A DNA stretch of 14,023 nucleotides from Fidelibacterota bacterium (GTDB lineage: Bacteria > Fidelibacterota > BS150m-G59), in assembly GCA_016784265.1 (NCBI GenBank), contig JADHUZ010000005.1:1-14023 (forward strand), read 5' to 3'. The notes under the pieces are model-generated. The model worked only from the letters and a program-made list of their open reading frames with translations. It made no database searches and was not told the origin of the DNA. Of the stretch, positions 1 through 6,190 are shown piece after piece (the stretch's first letter is position 1; every line of letters begins with the position of its first letter). A program made the translations under genes and the position numbers.

Positions 1-1
1 A

Positions 2-262
2 GCAGGCGTCACTATTCAGGAATGTTACGATCCCGATGTTTTGCGAGATATTCAGCATCAATTAGAGCAATTTGTGCCGTGGAAAAATGATTATCACCAC
101 GCCGAAGGAAACGCCGCCGCACACATTAAATCGAGTTTGATTGGATCTTCCGTTCAAATTATCGTCGAAAAAGGAACATTACAACTCGGCACGTGGCAGG
201 GCATTGTTTTTTGTGAGTTTGACGGACCGCGACAGAGGAAAGTGCTGATTCACCTGAATTAG
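2..262 (+). CDS. YjbQ/UPF0047 family protein, C-terminal part (5' end outside window)
   Basis: The reading frame is open from base 2, before the first ATG at base 41, so the gene enters from outside the window and only its last 86 codons are present. The visible protein has the hallmarks of the YjbQ family (UPF0047, 'secondary thiamine-phosphate synthase enzyme'): an upstream TIQE-type segment, then the YHHAEGNAAAHIKSSLIGSS region with its conserved histidines, then LGTWQGIVFCEFDGPR near the end. Whole members are about 130-140 residues, so roughly a third is missing. Members are small soluble proteins; some rescue thiamine-phosphate synthase mutants weakly, but the true physiological reaction is not settled. 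The stop codon (TAG at 260-262) overlaps the stop of the convergent phosphate transporter gene in the four bases TTAG. Family assignment is firm, function is not. Confidence 0.9.
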   Translation, partial: AGVTIQECYDPDVLRDIQHQLEQFVPWKNDYHHAEGNAAAHIKSSLIGSSVQIIVEKGTLQLGTWQGIVFCEFDGPRQRKVLIHLN

Positions 263-1998
263 GTTGTTTTTGACATCCCGAGAATGGTCTTAGCTATGTT
301 TCCGGTATAAACATTGATTTGCTTCAAAAGATCCATCAATTCCATGTGGATCTCATGCGTCGCAACCGATTCTCGCATATCTCTGCGAACACGCTCTAAA
401 TGTTTTATTCTGAAATCTGCTTCCAAATCATCATATTTGATTTCCTTCGACATGACTTTTTGGGCTTGGTTCGGATCACGTTCAGCAAAAGCATCTCTCA
501 AGCGGCTGATTTGTTTGCAAACTTTCACATGAAAAACTTTCAATTCCTCTGTGCCTTCTTCTGAAAAATCCATATTCAGTGCATTTTTCTTTGCAATCAG
601 AGGCAAGATATTTTTTTGTATTACATCACCGATACTTTCCATATCGTTTGCAATGGAAATCATCGCGAACACTTCGTTTGCTTGATCATCAGAAAGCTCT
701 TTTCGCCCAATTTGGATGAGATAATTTGACACTTTTTCTTCCAGAAAATCGATTTTCTGCTCGCGGATTTCAATGGCTTCGACAAGAGATAATTGTGGAT
801 ATGTTTTGTCCCAAAGCGGTTGCGAAAATGTGAATGGCTTTATCACGACATCCAGCATTTTTCCCATGATTTTTGACATTTTCAATATCTCGTTCCGTGC
901 AAGATCAATTGCTGTTGCAGGCATATTTAGACTGCTTTCATCCAAGTTCCAAACGGCAATTTTAATATCTTTTTCCATTTCTTTTTCTGGATAAATTTTG
1001 TAAATAAATCGCCCAAAAACAGCCGTAAAAGGCAAAAATACAAGCGCTAAACTCACATTGAAAATCGTGTGCGCGTTGGCGATTTGCCGCGATGTATCGG
1101 AACCAAGACTTTGAATGAAATCCGCAAACGTTGGAATCCAAAACACAAATAGAAAAACACCGCAAACTTTAAAAAGCACGTGAGCAAGCGCAACTCGCTT
1201 TGCATCCCTGGAAGCGTTGATGCTTGCCAGTCCTGCCGTGATGCAAGTACCAATATTCGCACCAAGCACCAACGGAATTCCCGCGTTCAACGAAACCAAA
1301 TCTTGTTGAGCCAGCACGATAATAATCCCTGTAAATGCACTGCTACTTTGAATCAATGCTGTCAAAATTGTCCCAACCAATAAACCAAACCATGGATTTT
1401 CCAAGCCAATTAGAAAGTTCCGAAAAATTTCTAATTGATTCAGTGGTTTCATCGTGTCTCCCATGAATTTCATCCCAAAAAACAAAATCCCAAATCCGAG
1501 CAATGCCTCGCCGACATGCTTCGTCGCATCTTTTTTGGAAAACATAGTCATCGCAAAACCGACAGCGATCATGAGCATCGCATAATCTGTTAATTTAAAT
1601 GCAACTAGCTGCGCTGTAATCGTTGTGCCAATATCCGCACCAAGAATAACCCCTAACGATTGGATAAAACTCATCAGCTGCGCCTGAACAAAACTGACCA
1701 ATAAAACGGTTGTCGCGCTGGAAGATTGGATAATCATAGTTACAAATGCGCCAACAAACAAGCCAACAATACGATTTTTCGTCAGCGCGGAAAGGATGGA
1801 GCGCATCCTGTTGCCGGCACCTTTTTTCAGCCCATCGCTCATTTTATTCATGCCGTAGAGGAACATGGATAATCCACCAAAAAGACCAATCAGCACAAAG
1901 AACCAATCTTGCGCCGAAACAGGAGGCTGATCAGCTGCGACCAAATAGTTGGCACACACAATCAAAACTACGAGAAAAAATGTCTTTTTAGCGTTCAC
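259..1998 (-). CDS. Na+/phosphate cotransporter (NptA-type) with C-terminal PhoU-like domain
   Basis: Predicted inner-membrane sodium-driven phosphate transporter (Na_Pi_cotrans family) of 579 residues. The family's duplicated core is visible: QSSS motifs at about residues 91-94 and 217-220, each followed by a G-A-(D/N)-I-G-T segment (about 120 and 246). Several hydrophobic segments extend to about residue 370. From about residue 390 the protein becomes soluble, helical and charged, as expected for the PhoU-like tail of bacterial members. The N-terminus (NAKKTFFLVVLIVCANYLVA) looks like a signal peptide or extra membrane segment. I chose the GTG at 1996-1998 because GGGAG sits 4 nt upstream and it places the hydrophobic segment at the N-terminus; the open frame runs 41 codons further upstream, but that extension lies inside the preceding CYTH gene. 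The gene overlaps the CYTH gene by 11 bp, suggesting coupled translation. The substrate is inferred from family only. Confidence 0.9.
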   Translation of the reverse strand: MNAKKTFFLVVLIVCANYLVAADQPPVSAQDWFFVLIGLFGGLSMFLYGMNKMSDGLKKGAGNRMRSILSALTKNRIVGLFVGAFVTMIIQSSSATTVLLVSFVQAQLMSFIQSLGVILGADIGTTITAQLVAFKLTDYAMLMIAVGFAMTMFSKKDATKHVGEALLGFGILFFGMKFMGDTMKPLNQLEIFRNFLIGLENPWFGLLVGTILTALIQSSSAFTGIIIVLAQQDLVSLNAGIPLVLGANIGTCITAGLASINASRDAKRVALAHVLFKVCGVFLFVFWIPTFADFIQSLGSDTSRQIANAHTIFNVSLALVFLPFTAVFGRFIYKIYPEKEMEKDIKIAVWNLDESSLNMPATAIDLARNEILKMSKIMGKMLDVVIKPFTFSQPLWDKTYPQLSLVEAIEIREQKIDFLEEKVSNYLIQIGRKELSDDQANEVFAMISIANDMESIGDVIQKNILPLIAKKNALNMDFSEEGTEELKVFHVKVCKQISRLRDAFAERDPNQAQKVMSKEIKYDDLEADFRIKHLERVRRDMRESVATHEIHMELMDLLKQINVYTGNIAKTILGMSKTT

Positions 1999-2482
1999 TT
2001 TTCTCCCACGCTTGAAAAGGATTTTGAGCACGCAACGCGTTGTAATATCGCTTGTCGTCGGTAACTTCTCTTCCAACAAAATCGGGCTTTGCAAAAGGCT
2101 GATCGATTCGTTCCAATTCAATTTCTGCCAAAATTAAACCCTCGTTCAAACCACAGAATTTATCAATTTCCCAAGTAAAATCCCCAAAGGAAATAAAATA
2201 TCGTGTTTTTTCGATCAATGGATACTGGCAAATGCTCAGCAGATATTCCGCATCAGTCAACGGTATTTCTATTTCAAACTCATCACGAGAAATGGAAACA
2301 TTTTCTGCGCTTTTTTTGATTGTTAGATATCCCACCATTTTCTTGCTCGATTCAACAGTTCGGACTCGAATTGTGCGGTCTTTTCTAATTTGCAGATATC
2401 CCTGGCAAATTGCCACAAAATTGTTGCTTTGAGGGAAAAAATTTTGCACCAAAAACTTTCTTTCTATTTCTTTTTTGAGCAT
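1988..2482 (-). CDS. CYTH-domain protein (triphosphate tunnel metalloenzyme family)
   Basis: A 164-residue single-domain protein of the CYTH family, which folds as a triphosphate tunnel and acts on triphosphates with divalent metal; bacterial stand-alone members studied so far include inorganic triphosphatases and class IV adenylate cyclases. The signature ExExK is E5-I-E-R-K9 (EIERKFLV). The alternating charged strands follow: R39/R41 in TIRVR, K56 in YLTIKK, EFEIEI (69-73), R94 in EKTRY, D107 in WEID, and E120/E122 in AEIELE. The small size, without a CHAD domain, resembles NeuTTM-type inorganic triphosphatases, so triphosphatase is the favoured activity, but cyclase or another substrate cannot be excluded. 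I start at ATG 2480-2482, just before the signature; an in-frame GTG at 2497 adds five residues, and neither has a strong Shine-Dalgarno. It precedes and overlaps the phosphate transporter, consistent with a phosphate-related role. Confidence 0.85.
   Translation of the reverse strand: MLKKEIERKFLVQNFFPQSNNFVAICQGYLQIRKDRTIRVRTVESSKKMVGYLTIKKSAENVSISRDEFEIEIPLTDAEYLLSICQYPLIEKTRYFISFGDFTWEIDKFCGLNEGLILAEIELERIDQPFAKPDFVGREVTDDKRYYNALRAQNPFQAWEKSER
2003..2007 (-). promoter_or_regulatory. Ribosome binding site fixing the GTG start of the phosphate transporter
   Basis: Reading on the minus strand, GGGAG is followed by AAAA and then GTG AAC GCT. This Shine-Dalgarno lies inside the last codons of the CYTH gene and supports a start at 1998 rather than a long N-terminal extension. 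Confidence 0.7.
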
Positions 2483-2540
2483 GCTTAAAAACACCACACC
2501 ATTCGTTGAGGAAAATTTCTCGTCGCGATGCAGATGCTAC

Positions 2541-2572
2541 TTTGGTAAATGCGAATAATATGAGTAAATTTG
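2541..2572 (+). promoter_or_regulatory. Bacteroidetes-type promoter candidate for the DUF3467 gene
   Basis: TTTG at 2541-2544, a 20 nt spacer, then TAAATTTG at 2565-2572 match the known Bacteroidetes sigma consensus (TTTG or TTG near -33, 19-21 nt, TAnnTTTG near -7). Transcription would begin near 2577-2580, giving a leader of about 25 nt before the ATG at 2604. The rest of the 121 bp divergent region shows no equally good promoter for the CYTH gene on the other strand. Start site not tested; the match was found by eye. Confidence 0.45.
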
Positions 2573-2603
2573 ACCATTGACATTATCAATAAATGAGGAA
2601 AAA

Positions 2604-2915
2604 ATGGACGAAAAAAAAAGACAAATGCAAATTGAGCTGGATGAAAAAACCGCACAAGGGACTTATGCGAATTTTGCGGTAATTACCCATTCTCAGGCGG
2701 AATTTATTTTGGATTTTACAAGAGTGCTTCCCGGTGTTCCAAAAGCAAAAGTACAATCTCGGATTTTGATGACACCACAACACGCCAAAGCACTATTGAT
2801 GGCACTGGAAAATAACATCAAAAAGTTTGAAGAGAAAAACGGCTCGATCAAAATTGGCGGAAAAGCCGAATTACCTTTCGGGATGAAAATAGATAAGGAC
2901 ACGTTGCCCAACTAA
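2604..2915 (+). CDS. DUF3467 family protein
   Basis: A small soluble protein of 103 residues with no signal peptide or membrane segment. It matches the DUF3467 pattern throughout: Q-I-E-L-D-E near the N-terminus, GTYANFAVITHSQAEFILDF, a PG followed by K-x-K-V-x-S-R-I-x-M-T-P-x-H-A-K, then an amphipathic helix ending N-I-K-K-F-E-E-K-N-G. The molecular role of the family is unknown. The start is ATG 2604 because GAGG (2595-2598) lies 5 nt before it; an in-frame TTG at 2577 would add nine residues, but it coincides with the predicted transcription start. It is transcribed alone on the plus strand between two minus-strand units, and its stop overlaps the stop of the STAS gene in the four bases CTAA (2912-2915). 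Confidence 0.85.
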   Translation: MDEKKRQMQIELDEKTAQGTYANFAVITHSQAEFILDFTRVLPGVPKAKVQSRILMTPQHAKALLMALENNIKKFEEKNGSIKIGGKAELPFGMKIDKDTLPN

Positions 2916-3367
2916 TTTTCTTTTTTCTTTTTGTTCTGCGGCATATCTTGTGATTTATTCACTTTTTTCGGGACATTTTCATTCTGGTGGTTTTTGTTCT
3001 CCTCGTGCACTTGTGCCTTCGCTTTTTCGAGCGAATCTTCGTAAATGAACCAAGAATCGCATCCTAATTTTTGGAATGTTTTCTTTGCCTCTTCATTTAA
3101 ATCGACTAAAATACACTTTCCGCCTTTTAGATTGACGTGTCGTGCGGCATATTGAACAGCGGAAAGCCCATCATGATTATATTGTTCCACGCTTGAAAGC
3201 ACTAAGATAATATTTCTAAAACGGCTGTTATGTGCGGCAATCATTATGTCTCGTTTTAATTCTCCGGATGTGTTAGCATCCAAAAAGAACAAGGATGTTT
3301 GAAAAATTAGTGTTTTTCCAACTCGCTCATAATCCGTCATTATCTTTTTTTCCCAATTTTTTGCCAT
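2912..3367 (-). CDS. Small STAS-domain protein (anti-sigma-factor-antagonist-like) with lysine-rich tail
   Basis: A 151-residue cytoplasmic protein. Residues about 18-120 follow the STAS pattern: G-K-T-L-I-F, then LDANTSGEL (29-37), a hydrophobic strand IILVLSSV (54-60), a helix start at NHDGL (64-68), K-G-G-K-C-I-L-V-D-L (81-90), and a last helix after DSLEKAKAQ. In classic SpoIIAA-type antagonists the segment before the helix reads D-S-S-G-L and a serine or threonine there is phosphorylated by the partner kinase; here the position is Asp66. The C-terminal 30 residues are polar and lysine-rich, ending KKKKEN. The start at 3367 follows a strong AGGAGG with 7 nt spacing; the frame is open upstream into the preceding CDF gene. 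It is the last gene of the etfB-etfA-CDF operon, 13 bp after the CDF stop. No partner kinase or sigma factor lies in the window, so its regulatory target is unknown. Confidence 0.7.
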   Translation of the reverse strand: MAKNWEKKIMTDYERVGKTLIFQTSLFFLDANTSGELKRDIMIAAHNSRFRNIILVLSSVEQYNHDGLSAVQYAARHVNLKGGKCILVDLNEEAKKTFQKLGCDSWFIYEDSLEKAKAQVHEENKNHQNENVPKKVNKSQDMPQNKKKKEN

Positions 3368-3374
3368 GAATTTT

Positions 3375-3380
3375 CCTCCT
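3375..3380 (-). promoter_or_regulatory. Strong ribosome binding site of the STAS gene
   Basis: AGGAGG on the minus strand, 7 nt before ATG 3367 and directly abutting the CDF stop codon (TAA, 3381-3383). It decides the start against the much longer open frame that runs into the CDF gene. Confidence 0.75.
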
Positions 3381-4283
3381 TTAATGGTTATGATCAAAAT
3401 CGTGAGAATGATTTGCCGCCGCCTCGGGAGTTTCAAATTCCAAGATGAGATGACGAATATCAAAATTTCCCCTCAGTTTCGCCTTGACTAATTTACTAAC
3501 ATCCGCAATTTCAGCCAAGCGTTCTAAATCTGTAATAATATGCGCCGTTCCGACCGTTAAGTGCGAACATACTTGCCATAATCTCAATTCCTCCACACCT
3601 TGCACATGCTGAATTTCCAACATGGAGCATCTTATTTCTTCCAAATCACGAGGACTGCGATGCATCAAAATATTTGTCCCCTCAAGAATGACGCGTGCCG
3701 AGGCGTAGATAATTAGAGCGCAAATCACAAGCGAAACAATCGAATCCCAAATCGGATTTCCTGACAAAATAATCAAAATCATACCTACAATCACACTGAT
3801 GGAAGCCAAACTGTCGCCGAGCACATGTAAATATGCCGCTTTGATGTTAATATCGTGTTTGTGATCGGCACTTTTATGCAGCATGGCAAGAACAGACAAA
3901 TTGACCAACAAACCAAAAATCGCAATCCAGATGGCAAACTTTGCATTCACCTCGTGCGGATTTTGAAATCGATCAATTGCTTCCATAATCAAAAAAACGG
4001 CGATGCCAACCAACAGCATGCCGTTGACAAGCGCGGAAAGCACCTCTAAACGATGATAGCCATGAACAAACTGATCATCCGGTGTCTTCCGATTTGCAAT
4101 CACAATCGCGCCATACGCAATTCCAAGCGCAAAAATATCAGAGAACACATGCATTGAATCGCCAACCAAACTGAGAGAATGGAAAACAATGCCGCCGACA
4201 ATCTCCACCAAAAATGTCGCAAATAATACAACGATTGGATATTTTAGCGCGGATGCTCCGCCACTATGCGAATGCGTATGCAT
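3381..4283 (-). CDS. Cation diffusion facilitator, probable Zn2+ efflux transporter (CzcD/ZitB type)
   Basis: A 300-residue inner-membrane transporter that would export divalent metal, most likely zinc, using a proton gradient. About six hydrophobic segments cover residues 15-210, followed by the cytoplasmic metallochaperone-like domain. The transport site is visible: H45-x3-D49 in the second membrane helix (GDSMHVFSD) and H153-x3-D157 in the fifth (HVLGD). This HD-HD set is associated with zinc-selective CDF members. Histidine-rich stretches at both ends (MHTHSH and HSHDFDHNH) are common in zinc CDFs and may bind metal. Other conserved pieces include VHGYHRLEVLSALVNG (73-88). The ATG at 4283 lies 7 nt after the etfA stop with only a weak, very close AAGGA, so translation may depend on coupling. 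It is the third gene of the operon; a functional link to EtfAB is not obvious. Confidence 0.93.
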   Translation of the reverse strand: MHTHSHSGGASALKYPIVVLFATFLVEIVGGIVFHSLSLVGDSMHVFSDIFALGIAYGAIVIANRKTPDDQFVHGYHRLEVLSALVNGMLLVGIAVFLIMEAIDRFQNPHEVNAKFAIWIAIFGLLVNLSVLAMLHKSADHKHDINIKAAYLHVLGDSLASISVIVGMILIILSGNPIWDSIVSLVICALIIYASARVILEGTNILMHRSPRDLEEIRCSMLEIQHVQGVEELRLWQVCSHLTVGTAHIITDLERLAEIADVSKLVKAKLRGNFDIRHLILEFETPEAAANHSHDFDHNH

Positions 4284-4290
4284 TCCTTGT

Positions 4291-5238
4291 CTAACTGCGT
4301 ATTTTTTTTATCTCTTCTGCGAGAATCGGCAAGACTTCAAACAAATCGCCTACGATACCATAATCAGCAATTTTGAAAATCGGGGCATCCGGATCTTTGT
4401 TGATTGCAACAATTGTTTTTGTCCCACTCATCCCCGCTAAATGCTGAATCGCACCGGAAATTCCGCAAGCAATATACAATTGCGGAGTAACCGTTTTTCC
4501 AGTCTGTCCAACTTGATCTGTGTGATCCCGCCAGCCAGCATCTACAGCTGCGCGTGATGCACCGACCGCCGCACTCATCTCATCTGCGAGCAATTCAATC
4601 GGAGCAAAACCTTCCGGACCACCGACGCCACGCCCACCGCTGACAACGATATTTGCCTCGGTCAAATCAACGCGTTCGGATACTGATGCAATTACCTCTT
4701 TTACCCGGCTGGCAATATCGTTCTGCTCAAAATTCGCAGCAAAGTTAACACTCTCTGCCGATACCGGATTTTCTTTGGCTTCAAATGAATTTGGACGAAT
4801 TGTAACAATCATCGGCATCTGATTATACGCTACCGAAACAAAACTTTTCCCCGAGTAAACAGGTCTATCAATTTTGACTGTTCCGTTGTCAACGGAAAAT
4901 CCGATACAATCACTTGCCATGGAGATTTTCAAATTTGCGGCAACCAGCGGCGCAATCTCCATCCCCATTCGTGATGCAGAAAAGAAAATAAGATCCGGAC
5001 TCTCTTGATTGACACAATCCACGATAACTTTTGCATACGCACCGGAAGAATATGGCTCGAGAGCGTCTTGTGCTACATTGATAATTTTTGAAGCACCAAA
5101 TTGACTGAGTGTCGCACTGTCAACATCTCCAACAACAATAGCGGAAACGTCACCATATTCAAGTGCCACACTAATTATCTCCAACGATGCTTTTTTTACT
5201 TTGCCGTCAGCGTGTTCGATAAATACTAAATTTTTCAT
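4291..5238 (-). CDS. etfA: Electron transfer flavoprotein subunit alpha
   Basis: A 315-residue FAD-binding subunit of the soluble electron transfer flavoprotein, which carries electrons between flavin dehydrogenases and a quinone-linked or other acceptor. The N-terminal nucleotide-binding-like domain is followed by the strongly conserved C-terminal FAD domain: SGGRGVGG at about 200-207, QVGQTGKTV (242-250), CGISGAIQHLAGM (258-270), NKDPDAPIF (280-288) and DLFEVLP (298-304). Length is normal for the family. The start ATG at 5238 has GGGAG about 9 nt upstream, overlapping the etfB stop region; the gap from etfB is 13 bp. I cannot tell from the sequence alone whether the complex is a classical or an electron-bifurcating ETF; no dehydrogenase or EtfQO/FixC-like gene is in the window to decide. 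Confidence 0.97.
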   Translation of the reverse strand: MKNLVFIEHADGKVKKASLEIISVALEYGDVSAIVVGDVDSATLSQFGASKIINVAQDALEPYSSGAYAKVIVDCVNQESPDLIFFSASRMGMEIAPLVAANLKISMASDCIGFSVDNGTVKIDRPVYSGKSFVSVAYNQMPMIVTIRPNSFEAKENPVSAESVNFAANFEQNDIASRVKEVIASVSERVDLTEANIVVSGGRGVGGPEGFAPIELLADEMSAAVGASRAAVDAGWRDHTDQVGQTGKTVTPQLYIACGISGAIQHLAGMSGTKTIVAINKDPDAPIFKIADYGIVGDLFEVLPILAEEIKKIRS

Positions 5239-5251
5239 TACACCAATCTCC

Positions 5252-6004
5252 CTAAATTACTTTTGCTTCGTTATGCAATAAATTTGCCAGGTCTCCGCTG
5301 GAATCAGCATCAGTGCCAACAATTTTACACGGCTCTTTTGCTTTTGGCAACGACATTTCTTCGACAACGATTGCACCATTCTCGATAGAAACATCTTTCG
5401 TTTCCACTGGTTTTTTCTTCGCCATCATAATTCCTCGCAAAGAAGCATATCGTGGTTCATGCTCCGTCTTGTTCACTGTTAAAAGTGCTGGCAGCGAAAG
5501 TTCATAAACCTCTTTCCCCGATTCAATCTCTCGCCACACCGTTACAGTATTTTCTTCTGCTTCTATTTCGACGACCGATGTAACCACTGGTTTTTCCAAC
5601 ATTGCGGCAACAAGCGATCCGACTTGTTGGTTTTGTGCATCGGCAGAATTTTTTCCGCAAAGAATCAAATCTGAGTCGTGCTCTCTGATCTCCTCTGCAA
5701 GACGGTTGGCAACTGCCCATGGATCTGCCAACGCAACATTTTCACAAACCAAATGAACGGCTTTATCTGCACCCATTGCCAAACCTTTCCGAATTGATTC
5801 GATAGCGGAAGATTCGCCTAATGTAACAATCATTATTTCACCACCAAGTTTTTCTTTGATTAGCAAAGCCTCTTCGATGGCAAACTCATCGTATGGATTG
5901 ATTATAAAATTGATGCCTGTTTCATCAATACTTTTCCCGTCGGCACCCAATTTGATACGGGCATCGGTCGCGGGAACATGTTTAACACAAACAATTATTT
6001 TCAC
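5252..6004 (-). CDS. etfB: Electron transfer flavoprotein subunit beta
   Basis: The 250-residue beta subunit, partner of the following etfA. It begins MKIIVCVKHVPATDA, has NPYDEFAIEEAL (36-47), the adenine-nucleotide-loop region GKNSADAQNQQVG (117-129), and the ETF-beta signature around 156-199, including LPALLTVNKTEHEPRYASL and the GIMMAKKKP end. In classical ETFs this subunit holds AMP; in bifurcating ones it holds a second FAD. The start codon is GTG (6002-6004), preceded by AAAGGAG with 7 nt spacing, so the assignment is secure. It is the first gene of the etfB-etfA-CDF-STAS operon; the 185 bp before it must hold the operon promoter, although I could not identify a convincing one. Confidence 0.97.
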   Translation of the reverse strand: MKIIVCVKHVPATDARIKLGADGKSIDETGINFIINPYDEFAIEEALLIKEKLGGEIMIVTLGESSAIESIRKGLAMGADKAVHLVCENVALADPWAVANRLAEEIREHDSDLILCGKNSADAQNQQVGSLVAAMLEKPVVTSVVEIEAEENTVTVWREIESGKEVYELSLPALLTVNKTEHEPRYASLRGIMMAKKKPVETKDVSIENGAIVVEEMSLPKAKEPCKIVGTDADSSGDLANLLHNEAKVI

Positions 6005-6081
6005 GAGATTTCTCCTTTAAAATTCTAAGTTAAACCTTACAACAAACTCATGTAAATTCCAAAACGGAATCATTATTTCCA

Positions 6082-6118
6082 ATTAGTAAGACTACGACAC
6101 ACTTGATAATTTACTAAT
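6082..6118. repeat. 8 bp inverted repeat upstream of etfB
   Basis: ATTAGTAA (6082-6089) is repeated exactly in inverted orientation as TTACTAAT (6111-6118), with 21 bp between the arms. It lies 78 bp or more before the etfB start, a plausible place for an operator, but AT-rich 8-mers of this kind can arise by chance. A smaller perfect hairpin, ATTCC-AAAAC-GGAAT, lies at 6056-6070. The remainder of this 185 bp intergenic region shows no gene. Confidence 0.3.
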
Positions 6119-6167
6119 GTTTAAAGACTTGAACAAGCAGAAAAGAGGACATGGCGGTATAATTTAA

Positions 6168-6190
6168 AAGACGACCTAATTTGTCATCTT
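6168..6190 (-). terminator. Possible intrinsic terminator of the penicillin-binding protein gene
   Basis: On the minus strand, immediately after the stop codon, AAGATGAC pairs with GTCGTCTT (8 bp including one U-G wobble) around a 7 nt loop. It is followed by a short TT-rich stretch, then AAATT. The stem is modest and the U-run short, so termination is plausible rather than certain. Confidence 0.45.

Noticed and set aside
1999..2121. N-terminal 41-codon extension of the phosphate transporter
   Set aside because: It overlaps the CYTH gene in another frame, has no ribosome binding site, and would bury the signal-like hydrophobic N-terminus. The GTG at 1998 has GGGAG 4 nt upstream.
3368..3463. 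N-terminal extension of the STAS protein
   Set aside because: It lies within the end of the CDF gene, and a strong AGGAGG points to the ATG at 3367.
4291..6004. Electron-bifurcating ETF
   Set aside because: The subunits are clear, but the residues visible do not let me separate bifurcating from classical types by eye, and no NADH-linked or EtfQO/FixC-like partner is in the window.
6144..6163. AGAGGA followed by ATG and a TATAAT on the plus strand
   Set aside because: The ATG frame stops after three codons, and no -35 element lies at a proper distance from the TATAAT. There is no plus-strand gene to express.
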